Shown here piece after piece: positions 60,285-64,000 of a DNA stretch of 64,000 nucleotides. This DNA is from Megaleporinus macrocephalus. Lineage: Eukaryota > Chordata > Actinopteri > Characiformes > Anostomidae. The stretch covers positions 3,737,486 through 3,801,485 of the forward strand of contig CM038721.1 of the NCBI GenBank assembly GCA_021613375.1. The letters run 5' to 3'. A program made the translations under genes and the position numbers. The stretch's first letter is position 1; each line of letters starts with the position of its first letter. The notes below the pieces were generated by a model. The model was not told the origin of the DNA. It did no database searches and saw nothing but the letters and a program-made list of their open reading frames with translations.

Positions 60285-60381
60285 GGATGAAGTGTTCTGC
60301 GAGATGGTAAAGTCCAACCGTCTATGCGAGAAGAAACTGTTCCGCCAGTTCTGCTGCAGAACCTGCCTGATGGCGGGATGA
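15087..60381 (+). CDS. pcsk6: pcsk6 (PACE4), 3' ten exons, partial at the 5' end
   Basis: Calcium-dependent serine endoprotease of the secretory pathway; family knowledge says it cleaves precursors such as TGF-beta/Nodal proteins after basic motifs and is held at the cell surface or matrix by its Cys-rich tail. Joined exons: 15087-15275, 23760-23896, 25612-25782, 32571-32673, 33328-33524, 37033-37120, 39676-39779, 42883-43012, 48495-48607, 60284-60381. They give 442 residues: P domain (about 1-126), acidic linker (about 127-166), five furin-like Cys-rich repeats (about 168-405), PLAC (about 412-442). The C terminus (CEMVKSNRLC, then FCCRTCLMAG) matches PCSK6 and not PCSK5. NxS/T sites occur in exons 1, 7 and 9. 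Human PACE4 is about 969 residues, so roughly half, including the catalytic triad, lies upstream. Junctions are read by eye; no transcript was available. Confidence 0.95.
15276..16230. other. Intron, no feature recognised
   Basis: Starts with the GTGAGC donor. Poly-A/T runs and mixed sequence; no exon or mobile element recognised. Confidence 0.45.
16231..16306. repeat. (TA)n microsatellite
   Basis: Pure TA run of about 76 bp directly abutting the left end of a Tc1-like element. Open frames reading Ile-Tyr repeats on both strands are artefacts of it. Confidence 0.97.
16307..17209. mobile_element. Tc1/mariner-like non-autonomous element, copy 1, interrupted
   Basis: The left end CACTACCGCTCAAAAGTTTG pairs with the right end, which reads TACTATCGCTCAAGAGTTTA on the minus strand; each is bordered by TA, the Tc1 target site. 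A second (TA)n run (16499-16567) and a ~240-bp foreign block (to about 16810) sit inside, and about 70 bp of the element (GGTCAGCAAG-CATCAACTGC) occurs on both sides of the insert. No transposase ORF. Confidence 0.75.
16499..16567. repeat. (TA)n microsatellite inside the Tc1-like element
   Basis: TA run of about 69 bp with one TTT interruption, within copy 1 of the Tc1-like element. Confidence 0.95.
17210..18460. other. Intronic spacer between inverted Tc1-like copies
   Basis: About 1.25 kb of less repetitive sequence, with an A10 run near 17490. Open frames here (17267-17734, 18120-18401) show no recognisable protein features. Confidence 0.45.
18461..18975. mobile_element. Tc1/mariner-like non-autonomous element, copy 2, reverse orientation
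   Basis: Reverse complement of copy 1 without the insert: shares GCAATTTTCATGCAATTCAC, GGATGTTATTGGACTAATTG and the end CTTTTGAGCAGTAGTG followed by TA. The left terminus is degraded. At about 0.5 kb this is probably the uninterrupted length of the element. Confidence 0.75.
18978..19770 (+). mobile_element. hAT-type MITE, 5'-truncated copy
   Basis: Matches the element at 24287-25247 from its internal TTATTAGCACAAGCAAGTCA to the end GATCGATCTCTCCATCTC. The first ~130 bp are missing where the Tc1-like copy 2 abuts. Confidence 0.7.
19771..19850. repeat. (AT)n then (GT)n microsatellite
   Basis: About 62 bp of AT followed by GT repeats, adjoining the end of the hAT-type MITE. Confidence 0.95.
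19851..20335. other. Intronic sequence, nothing recognised
   Basis: Mixed composition. Small overlapping ORFs have no recognisable content. Confidence 0.4.
20336..20867. mobile_element. MITE with ~40-bp terminal inverted repeats
   Basis: The left end GGGGGCGTCCGAAATCGCCT and the right end (minus strand: GGGTGCGTCTGAAACTGCCT) are inverted, and the similarity extends through CTACTCAGTAGG/CTAGTCAGTAGG. About 530 bp, no ORF. Superfamily not assigned. Confidence 0.7.
20868..22275. other. Intron with an AT-rich dispersed repeat
   Basis: 20868-21960: nothing clear; T-rich ORFs at 21086-21416 look fortuitous. 21960-22200: GAGTTTTATTGTCATG, then TACAATGAAATTATTAC and A/T-rich sequence, resembling a common fish dispersed repeat (compare 56558-56830). 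Confidence 0.4.
22276..23371. mobile_element. Possible degenerate TIR element
   Basis: The left TTACAGCCATTGGTGTAGGA ... TGGGGGGACATG resembles the right end read on the minus strand (GTAACCAAGGGTCTAGCAGC ... TTGGGGGGGACAC). Not precise enough to be sure. It contains a smaller MITE. Confidence 0.4.
22789..22932. mobile_element. Small MITE (about 144 bp)
   Basis: The left GGCCGCGTCCCAAACTGC pairs with the minus-strand right end GGCTGTGTCCCAAACAGC. The centre is AT-rich (AATAAATAAA runs). CTACTACACTAC and GTAGTGTAG are also inverted. Confidence 0.7.
23372..23759. other. Intron before the exon at 23760
   Basis: AT-rich with no feature; ends in the acceptor CTGTTTCACAG. Confidence 0.4.
23760..23896 (+). 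CDS. pcsk6: pcsk6 exon: central P domain
   Basis: Starts after TTTCACAG and ends before GTAAGA. The first G completes Arg63; 45 codons follow and one base is left for Gly109. It carries SNEGFRNWEFMTVHCWGE and the WTLEI strand, which are conserved P-domain elements. The exon sits alone between an 8.5 kb and a 1.7 kb intron. Confidence 0.93.
23897..24286. other. Intron after exon 2
   Basis: Begins GTAAGA. No feature seen before the hAT-type MITE; the last 8 bp (24279-24286, ATTGAATA) are its left target duplication. Confidence 0.45.
24287..25247 (+). mobile_element. hAT-type MITE, full-length copy (about 0.96 kb)
   Basis: Ends AAGAGATGGACAGATCAG and (minus strand) TAGAGATGGAAGGATCGATC, with CGATCGGCC-rich termini. 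Flanked by 8-bp ATTGAATA/GTTGAATA, one mismatch, the hAT duplication length. Internal ORFs are not transposase-like. Confidence 0.8.
25256..25611. other. Intron with long CT-rich acceptor tract
   Basis: Ends with a CT-dense pyrimidine tract (about 25565-25609) directly before exon 3. Confidence 0.5.
25612..25782 (+). CDS. pcsk6: pcsk6 exon: end of P domain and acidic linker
   Basis: Starts after a strong CT tract and TTCAG and ends before GTACAG. KLKEWTLILHGTGEHPY closes the P domain. Then comes a Ser/Pro-rich stretch and an acidic run (DDEEEEEYS, residues about 157-165) leading to the Cys-rich region. The linker is shorter than in mammalian PACE4 as I remember it: the next exon starts at the first Cys-rich repeat, with no extra linker exon seen between. 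Confidence 0.9.
25878..32268 (+). mobile_element. hAT-type non-autonomous element swollen by an internal minisatellite
   Basis: The left end CAAAGGTGTCAGAAGTATTC and the minus-strand right end CAGAGGTACCAAGTAACGAA are inverted, with subterminal ATTACTCAGGTAGAAGTAT/GTTACTTAAGTAGAAATAT. Both sides carry the identical 8-bp GTTGTGAG (25870-25877, 32269-32276), a hAT target duplication. Nearly all of its 6.39 kb is the 36-bp array. Inserted in the pcsk6 intron between exons 3 and 4, so intron size changed but coding did not. Confidence 0.85.
26441..32170. repeat. 36-bp minisatellite inside the hAT-type element
   Basis: Roughly 159 copies of a 36-bp unit containing AAGGAGTAGAAAGTAC then TGATAATGGAGTG. 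Variants: GTAGGGAGTAG, ACAGATAATG, and a 34-bp form with ACAGATATGG. The last unit grades into AAGGAGTAAAAGTAAAAAGT of the element's 3' subterminal region, suggesting the unit came from there. Because 36 is divisible by 3, long minus-strand open frames (up to 731 codons) with a 12-residue period appear; they are artefacts. Confidence 0.95.
32277..32570. other. Intron between the hAT-type element and exon 4
   Basis: No element seen; ends TTATTTGTTTCAG. Confidence 0.5.
32571..32673 (+). CDS. pcsk6: pcsk6 exon: first furin-like Cys-rich repeat
   Basis: Starts after TTTGTTTCAG and ends GGGAG before GTAAAA. It encodes CHQECGDQGCDGPD and CLNCIHFSLG, the spacing of the first furin-like repeat of PACE4. 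It lies about 300 bp downstream of the giant hAT/minisatellite insertion. Frame and phase fit both neighbouring exons. Confidence 0.92.
32674..33327. other. Intron between exons 4 and 5
   Basis: AT-rich, short (654 bp). Nothing recognised apart from the splice sites. Confidence 0.55.
33328..33524 (+). CDS. pcsk6: pcsk6 exon: furin-like repeat 2
   Basis: Longest exon here (197 bp), bounded by CTCCACAG and GTGAGT. It encodes the end of repeat 1 (TCVSHCP) and all of repeat 2 (YFEDSEARRCRRCHRGCETC, then CRSC and CVEACP). The basic cluster RRCRRCHRGC fits the known heparan-sulphate binding of the PACE4 Cys-rich domain; that link is inference from the family. Confidence 0.94.
33525..34034. other. 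Intron after exon 5, no feature
   Basis: Mixed sequence after the GTGAGT donor; nothing recognised. Confidence 0.45.
34053..34132 (+). mobile_element. SINE 3' fragment
   Basis: GACTGGCAACCTGTCCATGG and GCTGGGATTGGCTCCAGCCC match the tail of the SINE at 14480-14560. The head is missing. Confidence 0.7.
34209..35142. mobile_element. MITE of the ATATCGTTGCTGTCC family
   Basis: The left TATATCGTTGCTGTCCAATG pairs with the right end, minus strand ACATATCGTCGCTGTCCAAT. Internal text is shared with 37785-38151 (GATTTTTGCTGATACTTTGA) and 42320-42680. Immediately left (34170-34199) another end of the same family faces the other way. Confidence 0.7.
35243..36150 (-). mobile_element. hAT-type MITE, reverse copy with perfect TSD
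   Basis: Begins TAGAGATGGAAGGATCGATC and ends GATCGGCCCATCTCTA, flanked by identical ATTTAAAC (35235-35242 and 36151-36158). It is the reverse complement of the element at 24287-25247. Confidence 0.85.
36159..37032. other. Intron with (CA)n and CT-rich acceptor tract
   Basis: A (CA)n run at about 36773-36794; otherwise mixed. CT-rich from about 36955 to the acceptor at 37032. Confidence 0.5.
37033..37120 (+). CDS. pcsk6: pcsk6 exon: furin-like repeat 3
   Basis: Preceded by a long CT-rich tract (about 36955-37030, ending CTCCAG) and followed by GTAAGA. It encodes HCVKCHENCMKCLRDSDRC and CTACNEGF. The G of the previous exon plus TT makes Val266; the exon ends with AG of Ser295. Confidence 0.92.
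37532..37625. repeat. (CA)n-(TA)n microsatellite
   Basis: About 32 bp CA then about 60 bp TA. Ile-Tyr and Thr-His open frames here are artefacts. Confidence 0.96.
37785..38151. mobile_element. Internal fragment of the ATATCGTTGCTGTCC MITE family
   Basis: Parallels 34433-34772, including GATTTTTGCTGATACTTTGA and ATTAAATTGACG. The match resumes near 38587 (ACAGCCTAGCAACC), so the copy is split by about 430 bp that holds the 32-bp array. Confidence 0.65.
38332..38523. repeat. 32-bp tandem repeat, 6 copies
   Basis: Six units starting AGACCACCATATCACTTAGT at 38332, 38364, 38396, 38428, 38460 and 38492. Nearly identical; changes are CCG/CCA and GAGAC/GATAC. Confidence 0.92.
38524..39675. other. 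Intron before exon 7
   Basis: Apart from the MITE remainder near 38587, nothing recognised; a CT-rich tract precedes TGCTGTAG. Confidence 0.45.
39676..39779 (+). CDS. pcsk6: pcsk6 exon: furin-like repeats 3/4, weak splice donor
   Basis: Starts after TTGCTGTAG; the C completes Ser295. It encodes CVPECANGTFFNLEEMKCSP and CHISCSTC. The NGT is a glycosylation site. The only in-phase donor that keeps the family sequence is G|GTCCTA, a poor match after GT. Read-through would add a short hydrophobic tail and stop at 39875-39877. Confidence 0.9.
39780..42319. other. Intron after exon 7
   Basis: Starts with GTCCTA. Contains a trinucleotide run (AATAAT then GATGAT, about 41353-41390), a GT-rich run near 41645-41668, and AT-rich sequence. 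No recognised mobile element. The ORF at 41910-42266 has no recognisable content. Confidence 0.4.
42320..42700. mobile_element. ATATCGTTGCTGTCC-family MITE, partial copy
   Basis: TTTATCGTCACTGTCCAATG, GCAACTTTACAGAAAAGACC and AGTCAATGGAACCAGAATTC match 34209 onward; the 3' half (ATTGACTTACAATGAAA) matches 11480-11500. A C9 run ends it near 42684-42692. Confidence 0.65.
42883..43012 (+). CDS. pcsk6: pcsk6 exon: furin-like repeats 4/5
   Basis: Preceded by TTCTCCTTTGCAG and followed by GTGAGT. It encodes GPGMEECIHCAQDF, EWRCVQKCSSGYYEGEGAG and MCRK, completing repeat 4 and starting repeat 5. GMEECIHCA is close to the matching human segment. The last two bases (AA) join the next exon to make Lys373. 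Confidence 0.93.
43013..43770. other. Intron after exon 8
   Basis: No element seen. The 121-codon ORF at 43431-43796 has no recognisable motif and crosses into the TTAA element, so I treat it as chance. Confidence 0.4.
43771..43868. mobile_element. End of a TTAA-inserting MITE (partial)
   Basis: TTAA then AGGGAACCCCGGCTGGTAAC, continuing through ATGTTGTAATGACTCT and ATCACTAAAAGTATCAGA. Matches both ends of the element at 53291-54454. The far end was not found. Confidence 0.6.
43869..46631. other. Long intronic stretch, nothing recognised
   Basis: Mixed composition with no array, exon or clear inverted repeat. Could hold conserved non-coding elements; that cannot be judged from one sequence. 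Confidence 0.35.
46632..47580 (-). mobile_element. Dispersed repeat, copy A (Tc1-like remnant possible)
   Basis: 46632-47275 is closely repeated at 51196-51835. CACTTCAGGTCTTTCCAGAG, GATTAAGGTCTGGACTTTCC, then CCACCACCATGTTTCGC and TCCAGACAGTCCAAACACTT resemble the antisense of a Tc1-family transposase region as I remember it. No intact ORF. Confidence 0.5.
47581..48494. other. Intron before exon 9
   Basis: AT-rich, with a GT-rich patch at about 48168-48202. Nothing else recognised. Confidence 0.4.
48495..48607 (+). CDS. pcsk6: pcsk6 exon: furin-like repeat 5
   Basis: Preceded by TTGCTATTTCCAG and followed by GTATGT. It encodes CEENCLSCQGPGTSCTQC, then GYNLVGGSCIVNATCNN. The NAT is a glycosylation site just before the PLAC module. 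An 11.7 kb repeat-rich intron follows. Confidence 0.92.
48690..49860. mobile_element. Fish dispersed repeat (AAGCAGCTTTACAG family), long copy
   Basis: Starts ATTGTATAGCGCTTTTAACA and includes AAAGCAGCTTTACAGGAA, CAGTGAGCAAACC and GGAGGAAGAAACCTTGGGAG; a second copy is at 58395-58615. The continuation (ACTATTCCAGAGTTGGGGGG, GCAAGACCGTGTAAGTC) is also repeat-like. Class not assigned. Confidence 0.6.
49861..50559. other. Intronic sequence, nothing recognised
   Basis: Mixed sequence. No exon or defined repeat recognised. Confidence 0.35.
50560..50790. mobile_element. Dispersed fish repeat fragment
   Basis: GATCCCAGAGGGAAATTCAA, GGTGCCTTGCTCAAGGGAAC and CCGGCAACCTTCCGGTCACA resemble a widespread fish repeat. 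Class not assigned. Confidence 0.5.
51161..51852 (-). mobile_element. Dispersed repeat, copy B, flanked by 19-bp direct repeats
   Basis: Parallels 46632-47275 with small indels. Flanked by identical ATATTATTCTACCAGATAT at 51142-51160 and 51853-51871. The flanks look like a long target-site duplication. Confidence 0.65.
51872..53290. other. Intronic sequence, nothing recognised
   Basis: No element boundary or exon seen. Small ORFs have no recognisable content. Confidence 0.35.
53291..54454. mobile_element. TTAA-inserting MITE with ~110-bp terminal inverted repeats
   Basis: Left: AGAGAACCCAGCTAATAACA, then AATATGGTGTAATGACTAAA and ATCACAAAAGTATCAGA. Right end on the minus strand: AGGGAAGCCCGGCTGGTAAC, then AATATGATGTAATGACTCTA. 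TTAA at 54455-54458 on the right, TTAT on the left. TTAA targets suggest a piggyBac-like mobiliser; this is inference. The 79-codon ORF inside is not a transposase. Confidence 0.7.
54818..55075. repeat. Polypurine (GA-rich) tract
   Basis: About 260 bp of almost pure purine on the + strand (GAGAGGGAGAGAAAAAGAGA-type), not a simple tandem repeat. The long minus-strand ORF over it (54714-55442) is a composition artefact. Confidence 0.8.
55076..58394. other. Last intron, middle part
   Basis: Mostly unassigned. 56558-56830 starts CAAGTTCAAGTTTATTTTTT and becomes A/T-rich, a dispersed-repeat look shared with 21960-22200. 55490-56265 contains GGACCG/CGGTCC-type ends that might be a decayed TIR element. 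No exon found. Confidence 0.35.
58395..58615. mobile_element. Fish dispersed repeat (AAGCAGCTTTACAG family), short copy
   Basis: CAAGGCAAGTTTATTTGTGT, CAAAGCAGCTTTACAGAAGT, CAGTGAGCAAGCC and GAAGAAACCTTGGGAGGAAC match 48690-48960. Confidence 0.65.
59000..60072. mobile_element. hAT-like remnant
   Basis: The right end on the minus strand reads TAGGGCTGCACCTAACTATT followed by ATTAGTCGATTAATC, a typical fish hAT terminus in my recollection. Inside, 59270-59323 (CACTGAAAGCATGGATTTAT) is shared with the insert in the Tc1-like element at 16757-16807. An 88-codon ORF at 59254-59520 starts in it; not recognised as a known domain. Left boundary uncertain. Confidence 0.5.
59834..59901. repeat. (TA)n microsatellite
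   Basis: About 68 bp of TA followed by a short CA run, within the hAT-like remnant. Confidence 0.96.
60202..60281. repeat. (CT)n microsatellite forming the last acceptor tract
   Basis: About 80 bp of almost pure CT, directly followed by the CAG of the last exon's acceptor at 60281-60283. It serves as the polypyrimidine tract. Confidence 0.95.
60284..60381 (+). CDS. pcsk6: pcsk6 last coding exon: PLAC domain and stop
   Basis: Starts directly after a long (CT)n run ending CTCAG. It encodes ADEVFCEMVKSNRLCEKKLF, then RQFCCRTCLMAG and TGA (60379-60381). The Cys pattern C-x8-C-x7-CC-x2-C is the PLAC module found at the C termini of PACE4 and some ADAMTS-like matrix proteins. This ending is what identifies the gene as PCSK6. 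Confidence 0.95.
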
Positions 60382-60956
60382 GTAAAGCGGAGCGGGAAGG
60401 GAAGTGTGGACGAAGCACCTCTTTTCTACGGCTGTTATCTGATGTACATATTAAACCCGTTTTATCTGTGGTTTCAAAAAAAAAACAACAAACTCCTCAT
60501 TCCGATAAACCCTGGAAGGGTGCTATTTGATTGCCATAATATATATTTTTAAGGTTGTCTGTTTTATAAACTTCATATAGTACATGTATAAATTGTTTAT
60601 TTTTTATTCAAAGAGGACATCATTATGAACTAGACTGCTCTGGATAAGTGTATGTGATTGTAAGGTATAAGCTAAAGGACCATCATTCTCAGTGAACTGA
60701 TACACGCGTCACCGGTACTGACCTCCTGAGTGGATAAACAATTATGCAAGACTATTGATTTCAACAAGTGAACGAACACTGTGTAAGACTGGACTGTCTT
60801 TTTTTTTGTTTGTTTGTTTGTTTTTTAGAAATGATGAGCGTCAGGAAAGTTGAAATAATGTCATAGTGAAGATATTGTACATTTTGGAACGTGTATGTAA
60901 CGTTTAAAATATTTCTTCTGTAAGGATGGCAGAATAAACCCGTCTGTGGCCACCGG
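60382..60956 (+). other. pcsk6: pcsk6 3' UTR
   Basis: Non-coding sequence from the stop to just past a canonical AATAAA at 60933-60938; the sequence after about 60957 is GT-rich, as expected of a downstream element. It holds a perfect Pumilio-type TGTACATA at 60443-60450, an ATTAAA at 60450-60455 that could be an early poly(A) signal, and a (GTTT)n/T-rich run at about 60801-60826. The 3' end is inferred. Confidence 0.7.
60933..60938 (+). terminator. pcsk6: Polyadenylation signal AATAAA of pcsk6
   Basis: Exact AATAAA about 550 bp after the stop, followed within 30-50 bp by GT-rich sequence (TGTGCGTGTCCAGTG). It is the first canonical hexamer after the stop; the ATTAAA at 60450 is the alternative. 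Confidence 0.65.
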
Positions 60957-62193
60957 CGACCGTCTCTGTGCGTGTCCAGTGAGTCTCTTCTTTATCTCTG
61001 AACAAAACATTATCTCGTAAAGTACATCACGTTCCCAACGACCTTCCGTGCCCGGAATCCGGATCTGGATTATTTTTGCTTGTAAATCGTCCTCCAGCTC
61101 TCGGAAGTCTCATATTGCCAAACATTGAGATCATGAACTCTTCTGGAAGGATTCTAGTGCTTGAACATCATGTCCTGAGTGACCCACCAGCTTTTCTCAC
61201 GACAGAGGTTGGGTCCATGGCCTGACAGCTTGGGTGTTGAACCCTAAACGCCTTGCTTGTCTAGCTGTGCTTTAATTCCTTGTTGTTTTTCAGAGTGAGT
61301 CTTCTGGCATAACAGCTTGACGCAGCCAGCTTAAGTTGTTTGGATGCATTCTGAAGTGGAATTGATGAAGGAACGATGAAGGAACGAGGAAAGAACGGAT
61401 AACGGATAACCACGGCTGTTTTAGTCAAGTCTCCGTAGACTGGACCTTGGATAAGGCAGCTACGTTTATCATGCGGCAGCCGCGTGGTGTTGTTCTAATC
61501 CCTCTTGAAGAGTTCCAGAATGTCAGTGTTAGATCCCGTAAGTAAACAAAAATTAGTCACACGTTTCTTTGGCCAAGCCAATACAAATATTGCATCAGTC
61601 TACAATTCTGGTCCCCAGTTTGACCGTAAATGGATAATATTTTGAAAAATATTAAAATGTGCAACAAAATCCGCACATACAGCATGAACGATGCGTTGAA
61701 TGAGCTATCTCGCCATAAACAAACAGATCATGCTTTAATGTGTGGAACATGATATTAATGTTCTTGCTATTACTCTTATTGTCTGTTGTCCAGGTGCTCC
61801 ACCCCTTGGTCAGACTTGTAACTGCAGCTTGCCCTTTTCTCACACGGAGAAGCAGCTCTTTTATTTGTACCCCTCTCGTCTGCTTCGGATTAGGGTACCC
61901 AAGTGTAAGTTGTCTGTTCTTCATTTTTCATAACTCCATTCCTCGTTTCTTCTAACGTATCACATTCCCATCTAAGTGGATTTGCCTTGGCTCGGCCTCT
62001 CTTCACCTTTTCCCGATTTGGCTCTGATAAGCGCTGGCTCTGTGACAGCCGTGTGGGTATATTGCAGTGGAGTGGTACTACAGCATCTGTAAGGAAACAG
62101 CAGCCAGCCTTAATGAGGACCAGGGATGGGATGGAATGTAAATACCCTGTACTATTGATTAAAATCGTCTTTGTATTTAGTACTGACGTTAAC
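60957..62193. other. Downstream of pcsk6, no gene recognised
   Basis: Intergenic or start of another locus. Overlapping ORFs at 61652-61955 on both strands are not recognisable. No element boundary seen. Confidence 0.4.
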
Positions 62194-62530
62194 TGGAGAT
62201 GGACCGATCAGTGATTTTGAGGCCGATTCCGATTGCAGATCACCTTTCAGCGTGATCGGCCGATAGCCAATACCGATCGAGGGCGGGGCTATATGCTACA
62301 GCAGGGCTACTTGTAGTTATTAGTGCAAGCAAGTCATTAAACATGGTCTAAACTGGTTTATTACTATTTTTAATGAGCTCATATGAAAAAGCATAATATT
62401 TTAAACAAAATTAACAAAGTAAATCAATCAAATATCACCAATACTGCAATCATTAAATTTAGACCCTTAATTTAAAACTAAAAAAGCTGATTAAATAAAT
62501 ACAGTCAAAACCAAAATTTGTGTCATTCTT
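62194..62530 (+). mobile_element. hAT-type MITE, 5' part only
   Basis: GGAGATGGACCGATCAGTGA, GCGTGATCGGCCGATAGCCA and CAGCAGGGCTACTTGTAGTT match the 5' portion of 24287-25247; the 3' half is missing. Confidence 0.7.
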
Positions 62531-62584
62531 AAAACTTGCCATATATGACATTCTACAATTACAGACTGTAGTTCATCTCTTTCT

Positions 62585-63040
62585 CAGCACTGCAGTGACA
62601 CTGACGTGGTGGTGGTGGTGTGTTAGTAGTGTGTGTTGTGCTGGTGTGAGTGGATCAGACACAGCCGTGCGGCTGCTGGAGTGTTTAAACGCCTCTGTAT
62701 CACTGCTGGACTGAGAATCGTCCACTAACCAAAACTATCCAGACAGCAGTGTCCTGTGGAAAGCATCCTATGACCACTGATAAAGGACTAAAAAAGCAGC
62801 GTCACTGCAGGGCTGAGAATGATCCACCCCCCAAATGGTGGTCCTGTGGTGGTCCTGATCATTAAAGAACAGAGTAATAAAGGATACAGAGAATCAGATG
62901 AACTACAGTCTGTGAGTGGAGCTCCTGTATGGTCAGTGGAGCTGATACAGTGGACAGTGAGTGTAGAAACAAGGAGGGGTTCTGCCCCAGTGTGAGACTG
63001 TAGCAGTAAGCTATTCACCCCTATTGTCACTTTAAAGAAA
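62585..63040. mobile_element. Dispersed repeat (CAGTGACACTGACGTGG type)
   Basis: CACTGCAGTGACACTGACGT, GTGAGTGGATCAGACACAGC, AGAATGATCCACCCCCCAAA and GTGGACAGTGAGTGTAGA are pieces of a repeat I recall as common in fish introns. Class not assigned. Confidence 0.55.
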
Positions 63041-64000
63041 CACATGAATCACACAAAGTTATCATTAATTTAGGATTAATTACAATTTGAAATTATCACT
63101 GGGTTTTATACTGTAGTACTCTAGTAATCCCTGGAAAGAACCAAGAGCTTTTTGCTTTTAAGGATTATTTTAAAAAGAACCATTTTGACAGTATATATAA
63201 AGTTTTTATCTTAGCAATTTCATTGTTTCTTTTAAATATACTATAATCCTGAAAGTGATGCCTCCAATATGTTCCAAAACATTTGGTATAGGAGCACTTT
63301 AAGACTAGGACTAGGAACTAGTAATATAATATATATAACGAGTAATATCATCATTTTTGGTTATAAATTGAGGAACTAGGAAAAGCCGCATGTCATGGTC
63401 GGGAGTCATGTTATGAGAAGGGGCATAAGTCGGGGGTCAGGGCATGGGGGGCATTAGTGGGTAACCCACCATTAAGCACCATTAAGAAATGCATGCTGCC
63501 TTCTAGACTCCGTCTTCTTCAGAGATACAAACATTTGCATGTAATACAATAGCAGGGCTGCGTATTCAGTCCTAAGCTTGAAATACAACAACAATCAAAG
63601 CCCCTACACGGTCGCACAATTGGAGACTTGCTTTTGCCTTTTTAACGAATATTTTAAAAAGCCATAAAAAGAACCATTTTGGTTCCTTAACGATTTACTC
63701 AATGCACGTTTCTTTGAAGAGCTATCTTTTATAATAAAAATAACTGTGAATGTGTAGAACCTTGTTTAAACATCCACGTGAAAATGTGTCTGTAGAGCTG
63801 TAAACACAAGCCGTGAGCTGTTTATATTTATACAAACCTTTATGAAACGTATATCGCTGCGTTACCTGCGCAGCATTGATCTAAATGAAGAGTCGGGAGC
63901 TGCACGAGTAGAGCGTTCTCACTTTACAGATAGAAAAGCTGCTTGAAATGAAAGCACGTAATTACAGTAATTAGCGCCTCCTGGAGTCTGTCACTTTAAA
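63041..64000. other. Right edge, nothing recognised
   Basis: AT-rich non-coding sequence. No ORF or repeat worth naming. Confidence 0.4.

Noticed and set aside
60284..60381. PCSK5 rather than PCSK6
   Set aside because: The C terminus (CEMVKSNRLC, CRTCLMAG), only five Cys-rich repeats and the short tail fit PACE4; PCSK5 long forms have many more repeats and a different end.

Overview
This window is vertebrate genomic DNA, almost certainly from a ray-finned fish. Short exons with GT-AG junctions sit in long introns packed with fish-type repeats: a V-SINE/DANA-like tRNA SINE, hAT and Tc1 non-autonomous elements, and AT/CA/CT microsatellites. One dispersed repeat, seen at 48.7 and 58.4 kb, suggests an otophysan such as a characiform or catfish; that is a guess from memory of the repeat text.

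Only one cellular gene is supported: the 3' part of pcsk6 (PACE4, a subtilisin-like proprotein convertase), on the + strand. Ten coding exons (15087-60381) encode the P domain, an acidic linker, five furin-like cysteine-rich repeats and a C-terminal PLAC module, ending in TGA at 60379-60381. All nine internal junctions are phase-compatible and give 442 residues here. The signal peptide, prodomain and catalytic domain must lie to the left of the window. A 3' UTR runs to a poly(A) signal at 60933-60938. I recognise no second gene in 61-64 kb.

Layout: 1-3.1 kb, a SINE fragment on the minus strand followed by a ~2.9 kb minisatellite of 20-bp units. 3.1-11.6 kb, intron with MITEs, a 7 x 43-bp array and a hAT-like zinc-finger remnant. 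11.6-14.6 kb, a second 20-bp minisatellite in opposite orientation ending in a + strand SINE. 15.1 kb, first exon. 16-25 kb, inverted Tc1-like elements, TA arrays and hAT MITEs around exon 2. 25.9-32.3 kb, a hAT-type element with a perfect 8-bp target duplication, blown up from inside by a ~5.7 kb array of 36-bp units. 32.6-48.6 kb, exons 4-9 with MITEs and small arrays. 48.7-60.2 kb, a long repeat-rich last intron ending in a (CT)n tract next to the final exon.

The most notable structures are not genes: two inverted minisatellites that look like amplified SINE 5' heads, each unit carrying a Pol III A-box match, and the transposon-internal 36-bp minisatellite. I found no CRISPR array, operon, tRNA gene or rRNA gene. 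Copy numbers are span divided by period.
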